A stretch of 64,000 nucleotides of DNA from an uncultured Prevotellaceae bacterium (GTDB lineage Bacteria; Bacteroidota; Bacteroidia; Bacteroidales; Bacteroidaceae): positions 1-64,000 of the forward strand of contig ONLU01000011.1 in NCBI GenBank assembly GCA_900318795.1, written 5' to 3'. Of the stretch, positions 41,873 to 50,559 are shown in pieces. Made by a program: the position numbers and the translations under genes. Positions within the stretch are counted from its first letter, which is position 1. The number at the start of each line of letters is the position of its first letter. Below the pieces are notes generated by a model. It made no database searches. It was not told the DNA's origin and saw nothing but the letters and a program-made list of their open reading frames with translations.

Positions 41873-43276
41873 ATGGATAGAAGAAAGTTTTTGAAGATAT
41901 TCGGAGGCGGTGCCATGACAACAGCCGCCGTACTGACAGGATGCAAGTCGAAGACAGAGACTCAGGCTGTCGAGGAATACAAGCAGCAGGTGGAGCCCCC
42001 TGTGGGCAAGATGACCTACCGTATCAACCCCACGACCAAGGACAAGGTGTCGCTGCTGGGCTACGGCATGATGCGCCTGCCCTCGAAGACCGAGAACCAG
42101 GACGACTACGACCAGGAGATGATCAACCAACAGGTAGACTATGCCATCGAGCACGGCGTCAACTACTTCGACACCAGCCCAGTCTACTGTCAGGGCAAGT
42201 CGGAGGCCTGCACGGGTATCGCCCTGAGCCGTCACAAACGCTCTGAGTACTATGTGGCCACCAAGTTGTCGAACTTCAATCCGGCCACCCAGAGCCGCGA
42301 GGCCAGCATCGCGATGTACAAGAACTCTATGAAGCAGTTGCAGGTGGACTATATAGACTACTACCTGCTACACTCCATCGGAGGCGGTGGCATGGGAGCC
42401 TTCGAAACGCGCTACATGGAAAACGGCATGCTGGACTATCTGGTAGAGGAGCGCAAGGCAGGCCGCATCCGCAACCTGGGATTCTCGTATCACGGCGACA
42501 TCGCCGTGTTTGACACCCTGCTATCGTGGCACGACAAATACCACTGGGACTTTGTACAGATAGAGCTGAACTACCTGGACTGGGACTATGCTGACGAAAT
42601 CAACAGCCGCAACACCGACGCCTCGTACCTGTATGCCGAACTGCAGAAGCGCGGCATTCCCTCCGTCATCATGGAACCGCTGCTGGGAGGCCGCCTGGCC
42701 AATCTGCCACAGTATCTGGCCACAGAGCTGAAGCAGCTCGACCCGGAACATAGCGTGGCCTCATGGGCCTTCCGCTATGCCGGAACCCCGGAAGGCGTGC
42801 TGACGGTGCTCTCGGGCATGACCTACATGGAGCACCTGAAGGACAACCTGCTGACGTACTGTCCGCTGAAGCCCCTGACCGAGAAGGAGATGCGCTATCT
42901 GGACAAGAATGTGGCCGATCGCATCGTGGGACTGCAGAACATTCCGTGCAACGACTGCAAATACTGTATGCCCTGTCCCTACGGCATTGACATACCTGCC
43001 ATCTTCGTACACTACAACAAGTGCAAGAACGACGGCATGCTGCCCACAGACCGAGGTGACGAGAACTACCGCCGCCTGCGCCGCAACTATCTTATCGGGC
43101 TGGACCGCGCCGTGCCCAAGATGCGACAAGCAGACCATTGCATACAATGCGGCCAGTGCGAGCCCCATTGTCCGCAGAACATTCGCATCCCCCGCGAACT
43201 GAAGAGAATCAGCGACTACGTAGAATCTCTGAAGCAGGACTCGCTGACACGTCACAAAGAGCCCAAGAAAGCCTAA
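41873..43276 (+). CDS. Tat-exported aldo/keto reductase lipoprotein with 4Fe-4S domain
   Basis: 467 residues. The N-terminus MDRRKFLKIFGGGAMTTAAV has the Arg-Arg pair and a lipobox LTGC (Cys24), so it is a Tat lipoprotein. Residues 45-345 form an aldo/keto reductase barrel (LGYGMMRLP, NYFDTSPVYCQG, HSIGGGGMG). The C-terminal part has ferredoxin clusters (CNDCKYCMPCP, CIQCGQCEPHCP). The substrate is unknown. Electrons may come from the membrane ferredoxin protein before it. Its stop codon overlaps that of the convergent gene by 4 bases. Confidence 0.85.
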   Translation: MDRRKFLKIFGGGAMTTAAVLTGCKSKTETQAVEEYKQQVEPPVGKMTYRINPTTKDKVSLLGYGMMRLPSKTENQDDYDQEMINQQVDYAIEHGVNYFDTSPVYCQGKSEACTGIALSRHKRSEYYVATKLSNFNPATQSREASIAMYKNSMKQLQVDYIDYYLLHSIGGGGMGAFETRYMENGMLDYLVEERKAGRIRNLGFSYHGDIAVFDTLLSWHDKYHWDFVQIELNYLDWDYADEINSRNTDASYLYAELQKRGIPSVIMEPLLGGRLANLPQYLATELKQLDPEHSVASWAFRYAGTPEGVLTVLSGMTYMEHLKDNLLTYCPLKPLTEKEMRYLDKNVADRIVGLQNIPCNDCKYCMPCPYGIDIPAIFVHYNKCKNDGMLPTDRGDENYRRLRRNYLIGLDRAVPKMRQADHCIQCGQCEPHCPQNIRIPRELKRISDYVESLKQDSLTRHKEPKKA

Positions 43277-44469
43277 CAGGAAATGGAACGGACCTTGGCC
43301 ACAATGCTGTCTGCCACAACAAAGGCTGTGGTCCAGGCAGCCTGGAAATTGAAGCCGCCCGTGACGCCGTCGATGTCTAGCACCTCACCGGCAAAGTACC
43401 ACTGAGGGACATGGCGGCTCTCCAGCGTGGAGGGATTGACAGCCTTCAGCGAAACACCTCCGCAGGTGACAAACTCATCCTTGAAGGAAGCACGACCAGC
43501 CACCTGATACGAGTCATTAGTCAGGACGTTGACCAACCGGTTGACGTCCTTTTTGTTCAGCTCTGCCCAGCGAACCTGAGCACGCCCACCCAAAGCCTTA
43601 TCCAACAGGAATGCCCACAAACGCAGAGGAAGTCCGAAGGGACAGAAAGTGGTCAGTTGTTTCTGGGGCTGTCGTGCAGCCGTCTCGTAGAGCAGTGCCT
43701 GCACATCTGCCTCTGACTGTTCCGTCCAGTGAACAGCTAGCGGCACCTGATAGCCAGCCTCTGCCAGATAGCGGGCTGCATAGCTGGAGAGTCGCAGGAC
43801 AGCCGGTCCGCTCATGCCCCAGTGAGTGATGAGCAACGGCCCGTCGCCACGCAGCTTGGTACCTGGGATGTGAGCCACAGCATGGTCTGCCACCAACCCC
43901 TGCAGGGCCGTCAGGCGAGCATCGTCCATACGCAAGGTGAAGAGCGAAGGCACCGGGGGCTCTATCTCATGCCCCATGTCCGCCAGCCAGCGCAGCCCCT
44001 CTCCTTTAGGCGAGCCACCCGTGGTGACAGCTATGAAATCGTATTCCTTGACATCGTCAGCCGACTCTATCTTCCTTCCCGTATGGATGTGAACATGATA
44101 TTGGCGTGCCAGCGACAGAAAACAGTCGATAATGGCATGCGAATCCTGTGCCTCTGGGAACACACACTCGTCGTCCTGCACCACCAAGGGCACTCCGTGG
44201 CGTTCGAACCACTGGTAGGCATCACGATGGTCAAAGACATGGAAGAGCCGTTTCATCAACCTGTGCCCACGCGGATAGACAGCCGAGAGGTCGCGTACCA
44301 AACGAAACGAGTTGGTACAGTTGCAGCGTCCTCCGCCACTGATTTCCACCTTAGCCAACACATGCTGGCTGCGCTCAAAGATGTCTACCTCCATCTCGGG
44401 CATCCGTTCCTTCAGGTTCACCGCCAGGAAGAAACCTGCTGCACCACCGCCTATTATCGCTGTTTTCAT
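43273..44469 (-). CDS. HI0933-family flavoprotein (BaiN-like)
   Basis: 398 residues from the ATG at 44469 (MKTAIIGGGAAGFF). The FAD-binding GGGAAG motif, the EISGGGRCNCTN segment and the ending GEVLDIDGVTGGFNFQAAW are typical of HI0933-like oxidoreductases; some members (BaiN) reduce bile-acid intermediates, but the general role is unknown. The -7 box TATCTTTG (44474-44481) ends five bases before the ATG, so the message is probably leaderless. Confidence 0.87.
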   Translation of the reverse strand: MKTAIIGGGAAGFFLAVNLKERMPEMEVDIFERSQHVLAKVEISGGGRCNCTNSFRLVRDLSAVYPRGHRLMKRLFHVFDHRDAYQWFERHGVPLVVQDDECVFPEAQDSHAIIDCFLSLARQYHVHIHTGRKIESADDVKEYDFIAVTTGGSPKGEGLRWLADMGHEIEPPVPSLFTLRMDDARLTALQGLVADHAVAHIPGTKLRGDGPLLITHWGMSGPAVLRLSSYAARYLAEAGYQVPLAVHWTEQSEADVQALLYETAARQPQKQLTTFCPFGLPLRLWAFLLDKALGGRAQVRWAELNKKDVNRLVNVLTNDSYQVAGRASFKDEFVTCGGVSLKAVNPSTLESRHVPQWYFAGEVLDIDGVTGGFNFQAAWTTAFVVADSIVAKVRSISC

Positions 44470-44513
44470 GCTACAAAGATACGGATTTGTATGCAAAAAG
44501 CAAAGGCAAAAGC

Positions 44514-45614
44514 CTATTTTATTGATAAAAAAGCCATCTCTGCCACGGTTGCGTAGATGTTTGCCCTGGCAGTTTCCGGTTTCATGGCTTCAGAAAGAGG
44601 GAGGTCTGCAGGATTGATGCACACCACCTGCGAGAAGCCAGCCTGAAGCAATTCCTCGCGATCGGAAATGCGACCAGCCATGAGACAGACAGGAACAGCA
44701 TGATGTCGGGCACGCTGGAGGATGCCATACGGCAACTTGCCCATCAGCGTCTGACGGTCAGCAGCACCTTCGCCCGTGATGACCAGCAAGGCATCGCTCA
44801 GCAGGTCGTCGAAGTGTACTGCATCCAAGAGGATGTCGATGCCGGGTCGGCAGGTGGCATTCATATATTGCAGGAATGCATAGCCCAGACCACCTGCAGC
44901 TCCAGCCCCGGGCATATTCTGGCGGTCATGTCCGAAATGGCGGGCAGAGCATTCAGCAAAGCGTCTGGCACGAGCATCAAGACGGACAACCATGTCAGAC
45001 GTGGCCCCCTTTTGCGGAGCGAATACACAGGCTGCCCCATTGGGGCCACAGAGCGGATTGGCTACATCGGTGGCAATGGTAAAGTGCACCTGGTCGAGAG
45101 CGTTGACGTCGTCCCAGTTGCCATGAGGGGCAAAATTGTCTATCAGGGCCCGGAGCATGCCGATGCCGCAATCGCTGGTGGCACTGCCGCCCAGCCCTAC
45201 ACAGACATGACGGCAGCCCCTCCGCACAGCATCCGCAATAAGCTGTCCCGTTCCGTAGCTCGTAGCCACCATCGGGTTACGTTCCTCGGGCTTCAAAAGC
45301 GTCAGTCCACTGGCCTCAGCCATCTCTATCACAGCCGTGTCGTCCTTCACCAGATAGTGCGCCACGACGGGGCGCCACAATGGGTCGCGCACCACCAGTT
45401 CTACCGTATCGCCCCCCACAGCGGCACGGAAAGCCTCTGTCCAGCCCTCCCCACCGTCGCTGACAGGCATCTGTATCACCTCTGTCTCGGACGCAAAACT
45501 CGCCAGACCCGCCTCTATCCTGCCCTTGATGGCCACTGCAGCAGCCTCGTTAGCCTCCCTGGAGGTCAGGCACCCTTTGAACGAATCGATGGCAACTATG
45601 ATCTTCTGCTTCAT
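44514..45614 (-). CDS. glxK: Glycerate kinase
   Basis: 366 residues from the ATG at 45614 (MKQKIIVAIDSFKG); upstream in-frame codons lie beyond the promoter box TATCTTTG (45620-45627). The family motifs are DSFKGCLTS at the start, PVSDGGEGW, LGGSATSDCGIGMLRAL and GEGAADRQTLMGK. It phosphorylates glycerate for entry into glycolysis. The box ends six bases before the ATG, another leaderless candidate. The gap to the next gene is 44 bp. Confidence 0.92.
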   Translation of the reverse strand: MKQKIIVAIDSFKGCLTSREANEAAAVAIKGRIEAGLASFASETEVIQMPVSDGGEGWTEAFRAAVGGDTVELVVRDPLWRPVVAHYLVKDDTAVIEMAEASGLTLLKPEERNPMVATSYGTGQLIADAVRRGCRHVCVGLGGSATSDCGIGMLRALIDNFAPHGNWDDVNALDQVHFTIATDVANPLCGPNGAACVFAPQKGATSDMVVRLDARARRFAECSARHFGHDRQNMPGAGAAGGLGYAFLQYMNATCRPGIDILLDAVHFDDLLSDALLVITGEGAADRQTLMGKLPYGILQRARHHAVPVCLMAGRISDREELLQAGFSQVVCINPADLPLSEAMKPETARANIYATVAEMAFLSIK

Positions 45615-45700
45615 GGCGACAAAGATAATCAAAAACAGAGAAACCGCCAAATAGGAAGGAAAAAATTGGCAAAACATTAGGTTATTTGGAAAATAATGTG

Positions 45701-45708
45701 TAATTTTG
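45701..45708 (+). promoter_or_regulatory. TAATTTTG -7 box of tRNA-Val
   Basis: Box 19 bases before the tRNA; -33 element not clear. Confidence 0.55.
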
Positions 45709-45727
45709 CAGCCGATTTGAGTAAGAC

Positions 45728-45802
45728 AGGGGCGTAGCCCAGTTGGTTTAGAGCGCTGCAGTCACATTGCAGAGGTCATCGGTTCGAGCCCGATCGTCCC
45801 TA
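45728..45802 (+). tRNA. tRNA-Val (anticodon CAC)
   Basis: 75 nt. Acceptor arm AGGGGCG pairs with CGTCCCT (one G-U), anticodon arm CTGCA-GTCACAT-TGCAG with CAC at 34-36 and U33 before it, T-arm ATCGG-TTCGAGC-CCGAT. CCA is not encoded. CAC reads GUG only, so this is the less common valine isoacceptor. Confidence 0.9.
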
Positions 45803-45811
45803 CTCACAAGG

Positions 45812-45847
45812 AAAAAGGATGGATTCCACGAGGAGTCCATCCTTTTT
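45812..45847 (+). terminator. Intrinsic terminator after tRNA-Val
   Basis: AAAAAGGATGGATTCC-ACGA-GGAGTCCATCCTTTTT: a stem of about 16 bp that ends in the T-run. Confidence 0.88.
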
Positions 45848-45898
45848 CACTGCTAAGGGTCCTGCGACTATCCCGTCGCCTGCCTGCCCCACTGCCTA

Positions 45899-46390
45899 TT
45901 AGTCGTTGGCAGTCTGCTGACGCTGTCCGTTGCGATGGCCACCATGACGTCCATGACGCTTCTTCCAGCTCTTGTACTGATCGTCGGTCAGAATCTGCTT
46001 CAGCTTCTTGTCATACTCGCTGCGCTTGGCGTGATGAGCCTTGAACTTAGCCTTCTGCTCCTCTGTCAGTTCGGGGCGCTGTCCCTTCTGCTTGCCACCC
46101 TGCTGCTCGGTAGCCTCTGTCTTTCCGTCAGTCTGAGGACGCTTGCCCTGCTTGCCTTCAGGACGGGGACCACGAGGTCCACGTGGTGCCTTGAGCACAT
46201 CCTGATACTCCTTGTTCAGTGCCAGCACCTTGGTCTTCTGCTCGTCGGTGAGCTTCAGGTCCTGAGCCATCCGGTTGGTCATCTCTTCGGCTGTGGGCTC
46301 CTTGGGGGCTTTCTTGTCACTCTTTGCGTCCTGTGCCACTGCTACTGTCATTGACAGGAGGGCTACCATGCTTAAAACAATCTTTTTCAT
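45899..46390 (-). CDS. DUF4890 periplasmic protein, Spy/CpxP-like
   Basis: 163 residues from Met5 of the longest frame. A signal peptide (MKKIVLSMVALLSMTVAVAQ) precedes helical LTxxQ modules (KLTDEQKTKVLALNKEY, ELTEEQKAKFKAHH, ILTDDQYKSWKKRHG), the pattern of DUF4890 and of the Spy/CpxP fold. A Gly/Pro/Lys/Arg-rich linker separates the modules and the tail is very basic. Probably a periplasmic chaperone or stress protein. -7 box TACCTTTG at 46455-46462. Confidence 0.78.
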   Translation of the reverse strand: MKKIVLSMVALLSMTVAVAQDAKSDKKAPKEPTAEEMTNRMAQDLKLTDEQKTKVLALNKEYQDVLKAPRGPRGPRPEGKQGKRPQTDGKTEATEQQGGKQKGQRPELTEEQKAKFKAHHAKRSEYDKKLKQILTDDQYKSWKKRHGRHGGHRNGQRQQTAND

Positions 46391-46530
46391 ACCTTGTTGC
46401 ATTTTAAATGATTTGTATTTATGTTTCTTGACTGATGTCGTTCTTATGACGATGCAAAGGTATGAAAAGTTTAACCGCCCACCGAAAAAATTCAGTGAAC
46501 GGTTAGATTTATTCAGCGAAACGGCATTAT

Positions 46531-48210
46531 TTACTTGCCCTTCATGTATTTATCCACCACCTGCTTGATGGCATTGGAGGCTGCCGCAGAATAGCTCTTA
46601 GCATCCAGGAAACTATTGTCGTGGTTGGTGTACAACGACAGTACTTTGCTGACGTTGGCATTGGCAGGATTGACTGCCAGAACCTCACCCGGCCAAGGAT
46701 TGCCGCTGTCTATGGCGCCACCCGTCCATGGGTCGTTTGTGCCGTAGACGAAGAGAATGTGCTTCTTGGTGGTATTGACCCAGTTGCGGACACTCGTCAT
46801 CAGCTTGCCGCCATCCCATTGACCCTTATAGAGTTCATAGTTGGCTACAGGGGCCAAGCTATTCATGGCAACCTGCTCACAATAGTCGCTAGTGACAAAG
46901 CTATTAGCAGGCAGCAGCGAGAAATCAAAGAACATACTGCCAAGTTCGCGGACTGCCTGGATATCGTAAGGTGAGGTCGGATCGATGCTACGCAATTTCA
47001 TGATTTCGTCCTCGGTAAGGCCACTACGAGTTTGGGCAAGATCTGTTTCGTCATCGTCTTCTTCTGTTTGGGTTGCCAATTTCACGGCCAATCGTTTCTT
47101 GTCCATAAATATAAACTCGAGCACTTCATACAAACGAAAGTCGTCCTCCGGCTTGGTAGTACTGATAGCCGTGGGGTCAGGTACCAGGGAACACCAGTTG
47201 CTGAAGTCGAGCAATGAAAACTTTTCAGCCAAATACGCGTAGAATTCAAATATGACACCAGCAGTGGCAGCCCTCTCGATGTCGTTGGGATAGTCTTTCA
47301 GCAGTCGCAGATAGCTATAGCTATCCGTCTGGTTAAATTGACGCAGACAGGCATCGCGCAGAGCCTTGTTGTTAGCGATGGCTGAAGGATAGGCACGCAG
47401 ATACTGGTAGGCTTTAGCCTGCGGGCTGTTGGCGGGATAGTGACTGCCACACATATCTTTGAGGTAGGTGCCCACGGACTTGTCGGCAGGCGACTGGGGT
47501 GTACCCACCAGGAAGGGAGCGCAGAAGGGCACATAGAGGTCAATGTCGTCCCATCCGTACAGGTCGCTGTAGTAGGCGTAAAGAGTTGTATTGATGCCAC
47601 ACTTGCTGGCTCCGGTGCTCATCCACTTGTTGCCCTTGGTGAAGATATGCTGCTTCAAGAGTGTCACCACACGGTGCAAGTCGGCAGCGGCCTGCTGTGC
47701 ATTGAAGTACGTGAAATTGAGGTCGTTGGCATCCTCGGGCAATGACTGTCCGAAGTAGCGGTGCTCAACATGCAGCGTGTTTGCATTCAGATATTTGGCG
47801 ACATCCTCAGTTTCTACATTGCCGATATAGGTGTCGAGGTTATAGCCGTTGGTATAGAGCACTACAGGAGCTTCGAGATCAGTAATCTCCAGGAGACAGA
47901 GCTGCTTGAAGGTGCCCTTAGAGGCATCGCTGTTGTCGACAAGCTGTTCTACCTTGAAGTAGTAGCCCTTCCGGGTGTCTAAAATTACCTGATCCATGCG
48001 CACATCGCTGATGCCGGGGATGGCACTCAGTGCCTTGACGAACTGGTCCTCTTCTTCGGGAGATGTTGGTTCAGACTCGCTCTGATTTGCCTCATAGGGA
48101 TTGTTGAGGGCCTCCACCTCGTTGTCGCGCTCACAGCTGGTCGTCATGGTGCCCAGTAGCACAGCGACCAGCAGCGCCCATACCATATTATTATAACGTC
48201 TTGTTTTCAT
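46531..48210 (-). CDS. S28-family serine peptidase lipoprotein
   Basis: 559 residues. Lipoprotein signal with lipobox TTSC (Cys26). VEHRYFGQSLPE, the nucleophile Ser in STGASKCGIN and the C-terminal YGTNDPWTGG (Asp) and NHDNSF (His) segments match the S28 peptidases related to prolylcarboxypeptidase and the Streptomyces tripeptidyl aminopeptidase PS-10. It probably removes di- or tripeptides from peptides with proline, at the cell surface or in the periplasm. Followed upstream by an S41 peptidase gene, 68 bp away on the same strand. Confidence 0.75.
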   Translation of the reverse strand: MKTRRYNNMVWALLVAVLLGTMTTSCERDNEVEALNNPYEANQSESEPTSPEEEDQFVKALSAIPGISDVRMDQVILDTRKGYYFKVEQLVDNSDASKGTFKQLCLLEITDLEAPVVLYTNGYNLDTYIGNVETEDVAKYLNANTLHVEHRYFGQSLPEDANDLNFTYFNAQQAAADLHRVVTLLKQHIFTKGNKWMSTGASKCGINTTLYAYYSDLYGWDDIDLYVPFCAPFLVGTPQSPADKSVGTYLKDMCGSHYPANSPQAKAYQYLRAYPSAIANNKALRDACLRQFNQTDSYSYLRLLKDYPNDIERAATAGVIFEFYAYLAEKFSLLDFSNWCSLVPDPTAISTTKPEDDFRLYEVLEFIFMDKKRLAVKLATQTEEDDDETDLAQTRSGLTEDEIMKLRSIDPTSPYDIQAVRELGSMFFDFSLLPANSFVTSDYCEQVAMNSLAPVANYELYKGQWDGGKLMTSVRNWVNTTKKHILFVYGTNDPWTGGAIDSGNPWPGEVLAVNPANANVSKVLSLYTNHDNSFLDAKSYSAAASNAIKQVVDKYMKGK

Positions 48211-48278
48211 CTTTCAATTCTCAATTATCTAATCGTTTATAAACGCTTTGTACCTTCTTTGGGTCAAAGAATTGTCTG

Positions 48279-49853
48279 TTAATTACCAGTGCGGATGTAC
48301 TGAAGAGCTCGCTCCAGCTGGGTGTCGCTGGTGTTGGCATTAAAGAGCTTGGTATCCAAGTCAACCTCTATGTCGGGCTCAATGCCGACTCCTTCGAGCT
48401 GCTTACCATCCATAGAGAAAGAAGCCATCATGGGGGTATAGACATAGACGCTCGTCTGTCTTCTCACACCGATGTGACCAGAATAGTTGACTGAAAAGTA
48501 GGGATTTTCGTTCAGGCCGCACAGAGCACCCCAAGTGCGCTTACCGATGAAGCAGGCATTAGGAATCAGCTTACAGCTGCGAGCAGTAACCTCCGCCATG
48601 CTGACAGAGTTGCAGTCACCCAGCACAACGATAGGCTCGGTAACAACAGCATGCTCACTAGGTAAGGTAGGCATCACCTGAGGCATCAGGGGCGAATAGT
48701 CCAGACGTGCGGTGCCTCGCTTATAGCGCAACAGATTGGTCGTAAAGCCTCCTGAGGGCAGCAGGGCTCCCATGACGAACTGATAGTCGTTAAGCATGCC
48801 GCCGCCATTGCCGCGAAGGTCGATAATGACACCACCCAAGGTACCTGCCTTGTGCAGTTCCTGAATCTTGGAGAACCACATCAGCCATGCTGTCTCAATG
48901 CTCTTACCCATCACTTCATTGCTACCTTTCAGGTTCATTCTGTTGTAGTATGAGGGGAGGAGATAGTTTGACAGGGAGAAGGCACTCAGATACAGATAGA
49001 CGATATTTCCTTTTAGGAGCGCGTAGGACACCCTTAAGCCACTTTCGGCAAATTCAGGACTGATTTCCTCCAATCCGGGCACCTCCAGAAAGCTGAAGCT
49101 CAACACCAGCTGGTTGTAGGCATTGACGAGCTGTACGCCATTATAAGTTAGAAAAATAGCATCCAGGGCGCTCATCAGTTGCTTGAGTCCTGCCAGCTTT
49201 TCTACCTCTTTCTCGGTAGGTGTGGTCTTTTTCCCCAGCCTTTCAATCTCCGCTGATATCCACTGGCGGGTACTGCCTCCTTTGAGCACATGGGAAAAAG
49301 CCGTCTTCAAGTGCGTAGAACCAAAGTACGACTCCAGCACATCACTTTTATTCACTGCCGCCAGTGCTGCCCAACGCTCCGTGAAAGCTGGAAGATCATT
49401 ATCACTTATGTAGTCTGCGCGTGATGCATTACGGAGACTTTGTGGATCGACACCAACAAATTGGCCCGTACGATGATTCAAAAAGGAAACAACCATATGA
49501 CCATCGTGCAGCGGAGCCACCATCTGTTCCATCAGTTTCTGCACTTCTTCGTCCGACACTACTTTCTGCGTGTCGAGTGCCTCAAACAGAGGATGAAATT
49601 TTTCGTACTCGGCATCCCAGTCCAGTCCGTGCTCCATCTCGTAGTCCCAGAGGGCATAGTTCTGGTTCATACCGTTCCAGAACACTTCATACTTGGCAGC
49701 GAAACTGGTGTCGGCTGCCGCGAAGGCCAATACGTCGTTATAGTCGTAACGAATCAATGTATCGCTGTCTTTCTGGCACGAGCCGAAAGTCAGCAACAAG
49801 AGCAGTGCTCCCAGTAAACATATCTTGTTCTTCATTGTTTTCTTCATGATCAA
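48279..49853 (-). CDS. S41-family C-terminal processing peptidase-like lipoprotein
   Basis: 524 residues. Lipobox FGSC (Cys26) and an extended N-terminal part. IIDLRGNGGG, GDCNSVSMAEVTA with the Ser nucleophile, and GKRTWGALCGLN are the S41 (tail-specific protease-like) catalytic blocks. No PDZ domain is visible in the usual place, so substrates are not predictable. Located in the periplasm or surface-attached. Co-oriented with the S28 peptidase and the small barrel protein, suggesting a peptide-use cluster. Confidence 0.82.
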   Translation of the reverse strand: MIMKKTMKNKICLLGALLLLLTFGSCQKDSDTLIRYDYNDVLAFAAADTSFAAKYEVFWNGMNQNYALWDYEMEHGLDWDAEYEKFHPLFEALDTQKVVSDEEVQKLMEQMVAPLHDGHMVVSFLNHRTGQFVGVDPQSLRNASRADYISDNDLPAFTERWAALAAVNKSDVLESYFGSTHLKTAFSHVLKGGSTRQWISAEIERLGKKTTPTEKEVEKLAGLKQLMSALDAIFLTYNGVQLVNAYNQLVLSFSFLEVPGLEEISPEFAESGLRVSYALLKGNIVYLYLSAFSLSNYLLPSYYNRMNLKGSNEVMGKSIETAWLMWFSKIQELHKAGTLGGVIIDLRGNGGGMLNDYQFVMGALLPSGGFTTNLLRYKRGTARLDYSPLMPQVMPTLPSEHAVVTEPIVVLGDCNSVSMAEVTARSCKLIPNACFIGKRTWGALCGLNENPYFSVNYSGHIGVRRQTSVYVYTPMMASFSMDGKQLEGVGIEPDIEVDLDTKLFNANTSDTQLERALQYIRTGN

Positions 49854-49870
49854 TTGTCAATTATCAATTC

Positions 49871-50530
49871 TTAAAAGAAGTAACTCACGCCAGCCTGAAA
49901 GGCCAAAGTCGAGTTGTAACGGTAGTCATCCACGCGCATGTACTGCTTCTGCACACTGATGGTGCTGTAGTAGTAGCGAGCCTCCACCTTTGCTCCCCAG
50001 TGGGGGGCAAAGCGATACTCCACGCCCAGGCCGCCCACCAGTCCGAAGTCCCAGCGTTGGTCGCGGTCGGAGTTGAAGTCGACGTGCCCCTTGACCTTGT
50101 AATTGGCAGAGCTGAAATTGTTATAGTCATAGCCGTCATAGTTGCTCGAAAGCCAATAGCCGCCATAGACACCCGCATTGCAGAAGCCGCGCACCTTCTT
50201 GCCACCGAAGCTGAACGATGCCATGACAGGCAGCTGAAAGTAGTTGTTGGTGTAGTCATAGCGCATCGACACACGGTCGCGCCCGATGCGATGGTTCTTC
50301 TGCGTCCAGTTCAGGTCAGCTCGTACGCCTAACCATTCGTTGATGTCATACTGACCGGTGATGCCCATCGTCAGGCCCCAGCGGTCCTTCAAGTAATAGT
50401 CCGTCATGTACTGACGGTCCATACGATAGTGGTTGCTTGCAGCTCCCACAGTGACTCCCAGCCTCCACTGGGCGTGAGCCGCCATGGTAAGCATCAGCGC
50501 ACCAACCAATAAGAAAAACTTTTGTTTCAT
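49871..50530 (-). CDS. Small outer-membrane beta-barrel protein (PorT-like)
   Basis: 219 residues. Signal peptide 1-20 (MKQKFFLLVGALMLTMAAHA) and an alternating beta pattern to the C-terminal aromatic residue (AFQAGVSYFF), the outer-membrane insertion signal. The block YTNNYFQLPVMASFSFGG and GLGVEYRFAPHWGAKVEARY fit the outer-membrane beta-barrel/PorT family, of 8-10 strands. Function not known. Confidence 0.78.
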   Translation of the reverse strand: MKQKFFLLVGALMLTMAAHAQWRLGVTVGAASNHYRMDRQYMTDYYLKDRWGLTMGITGQYDINEWLGVRADLNWTQKNHRIGRDRVSMRYDYTNNYFQLPVMASFSFGGKKVRGFCNAGVYGGYWLSSNYDGYDYNNFSSANYKVKGHVDFNSDRDQRWDFGLVGGLGVEYRFAPHWGAKVEARYYYSTISVQKQYMRVDDYRYNSTLAFQAGVSYFF

Positions 50531-50559
50531 TTCTGTTTGTTTTATTTTGATATATATAG

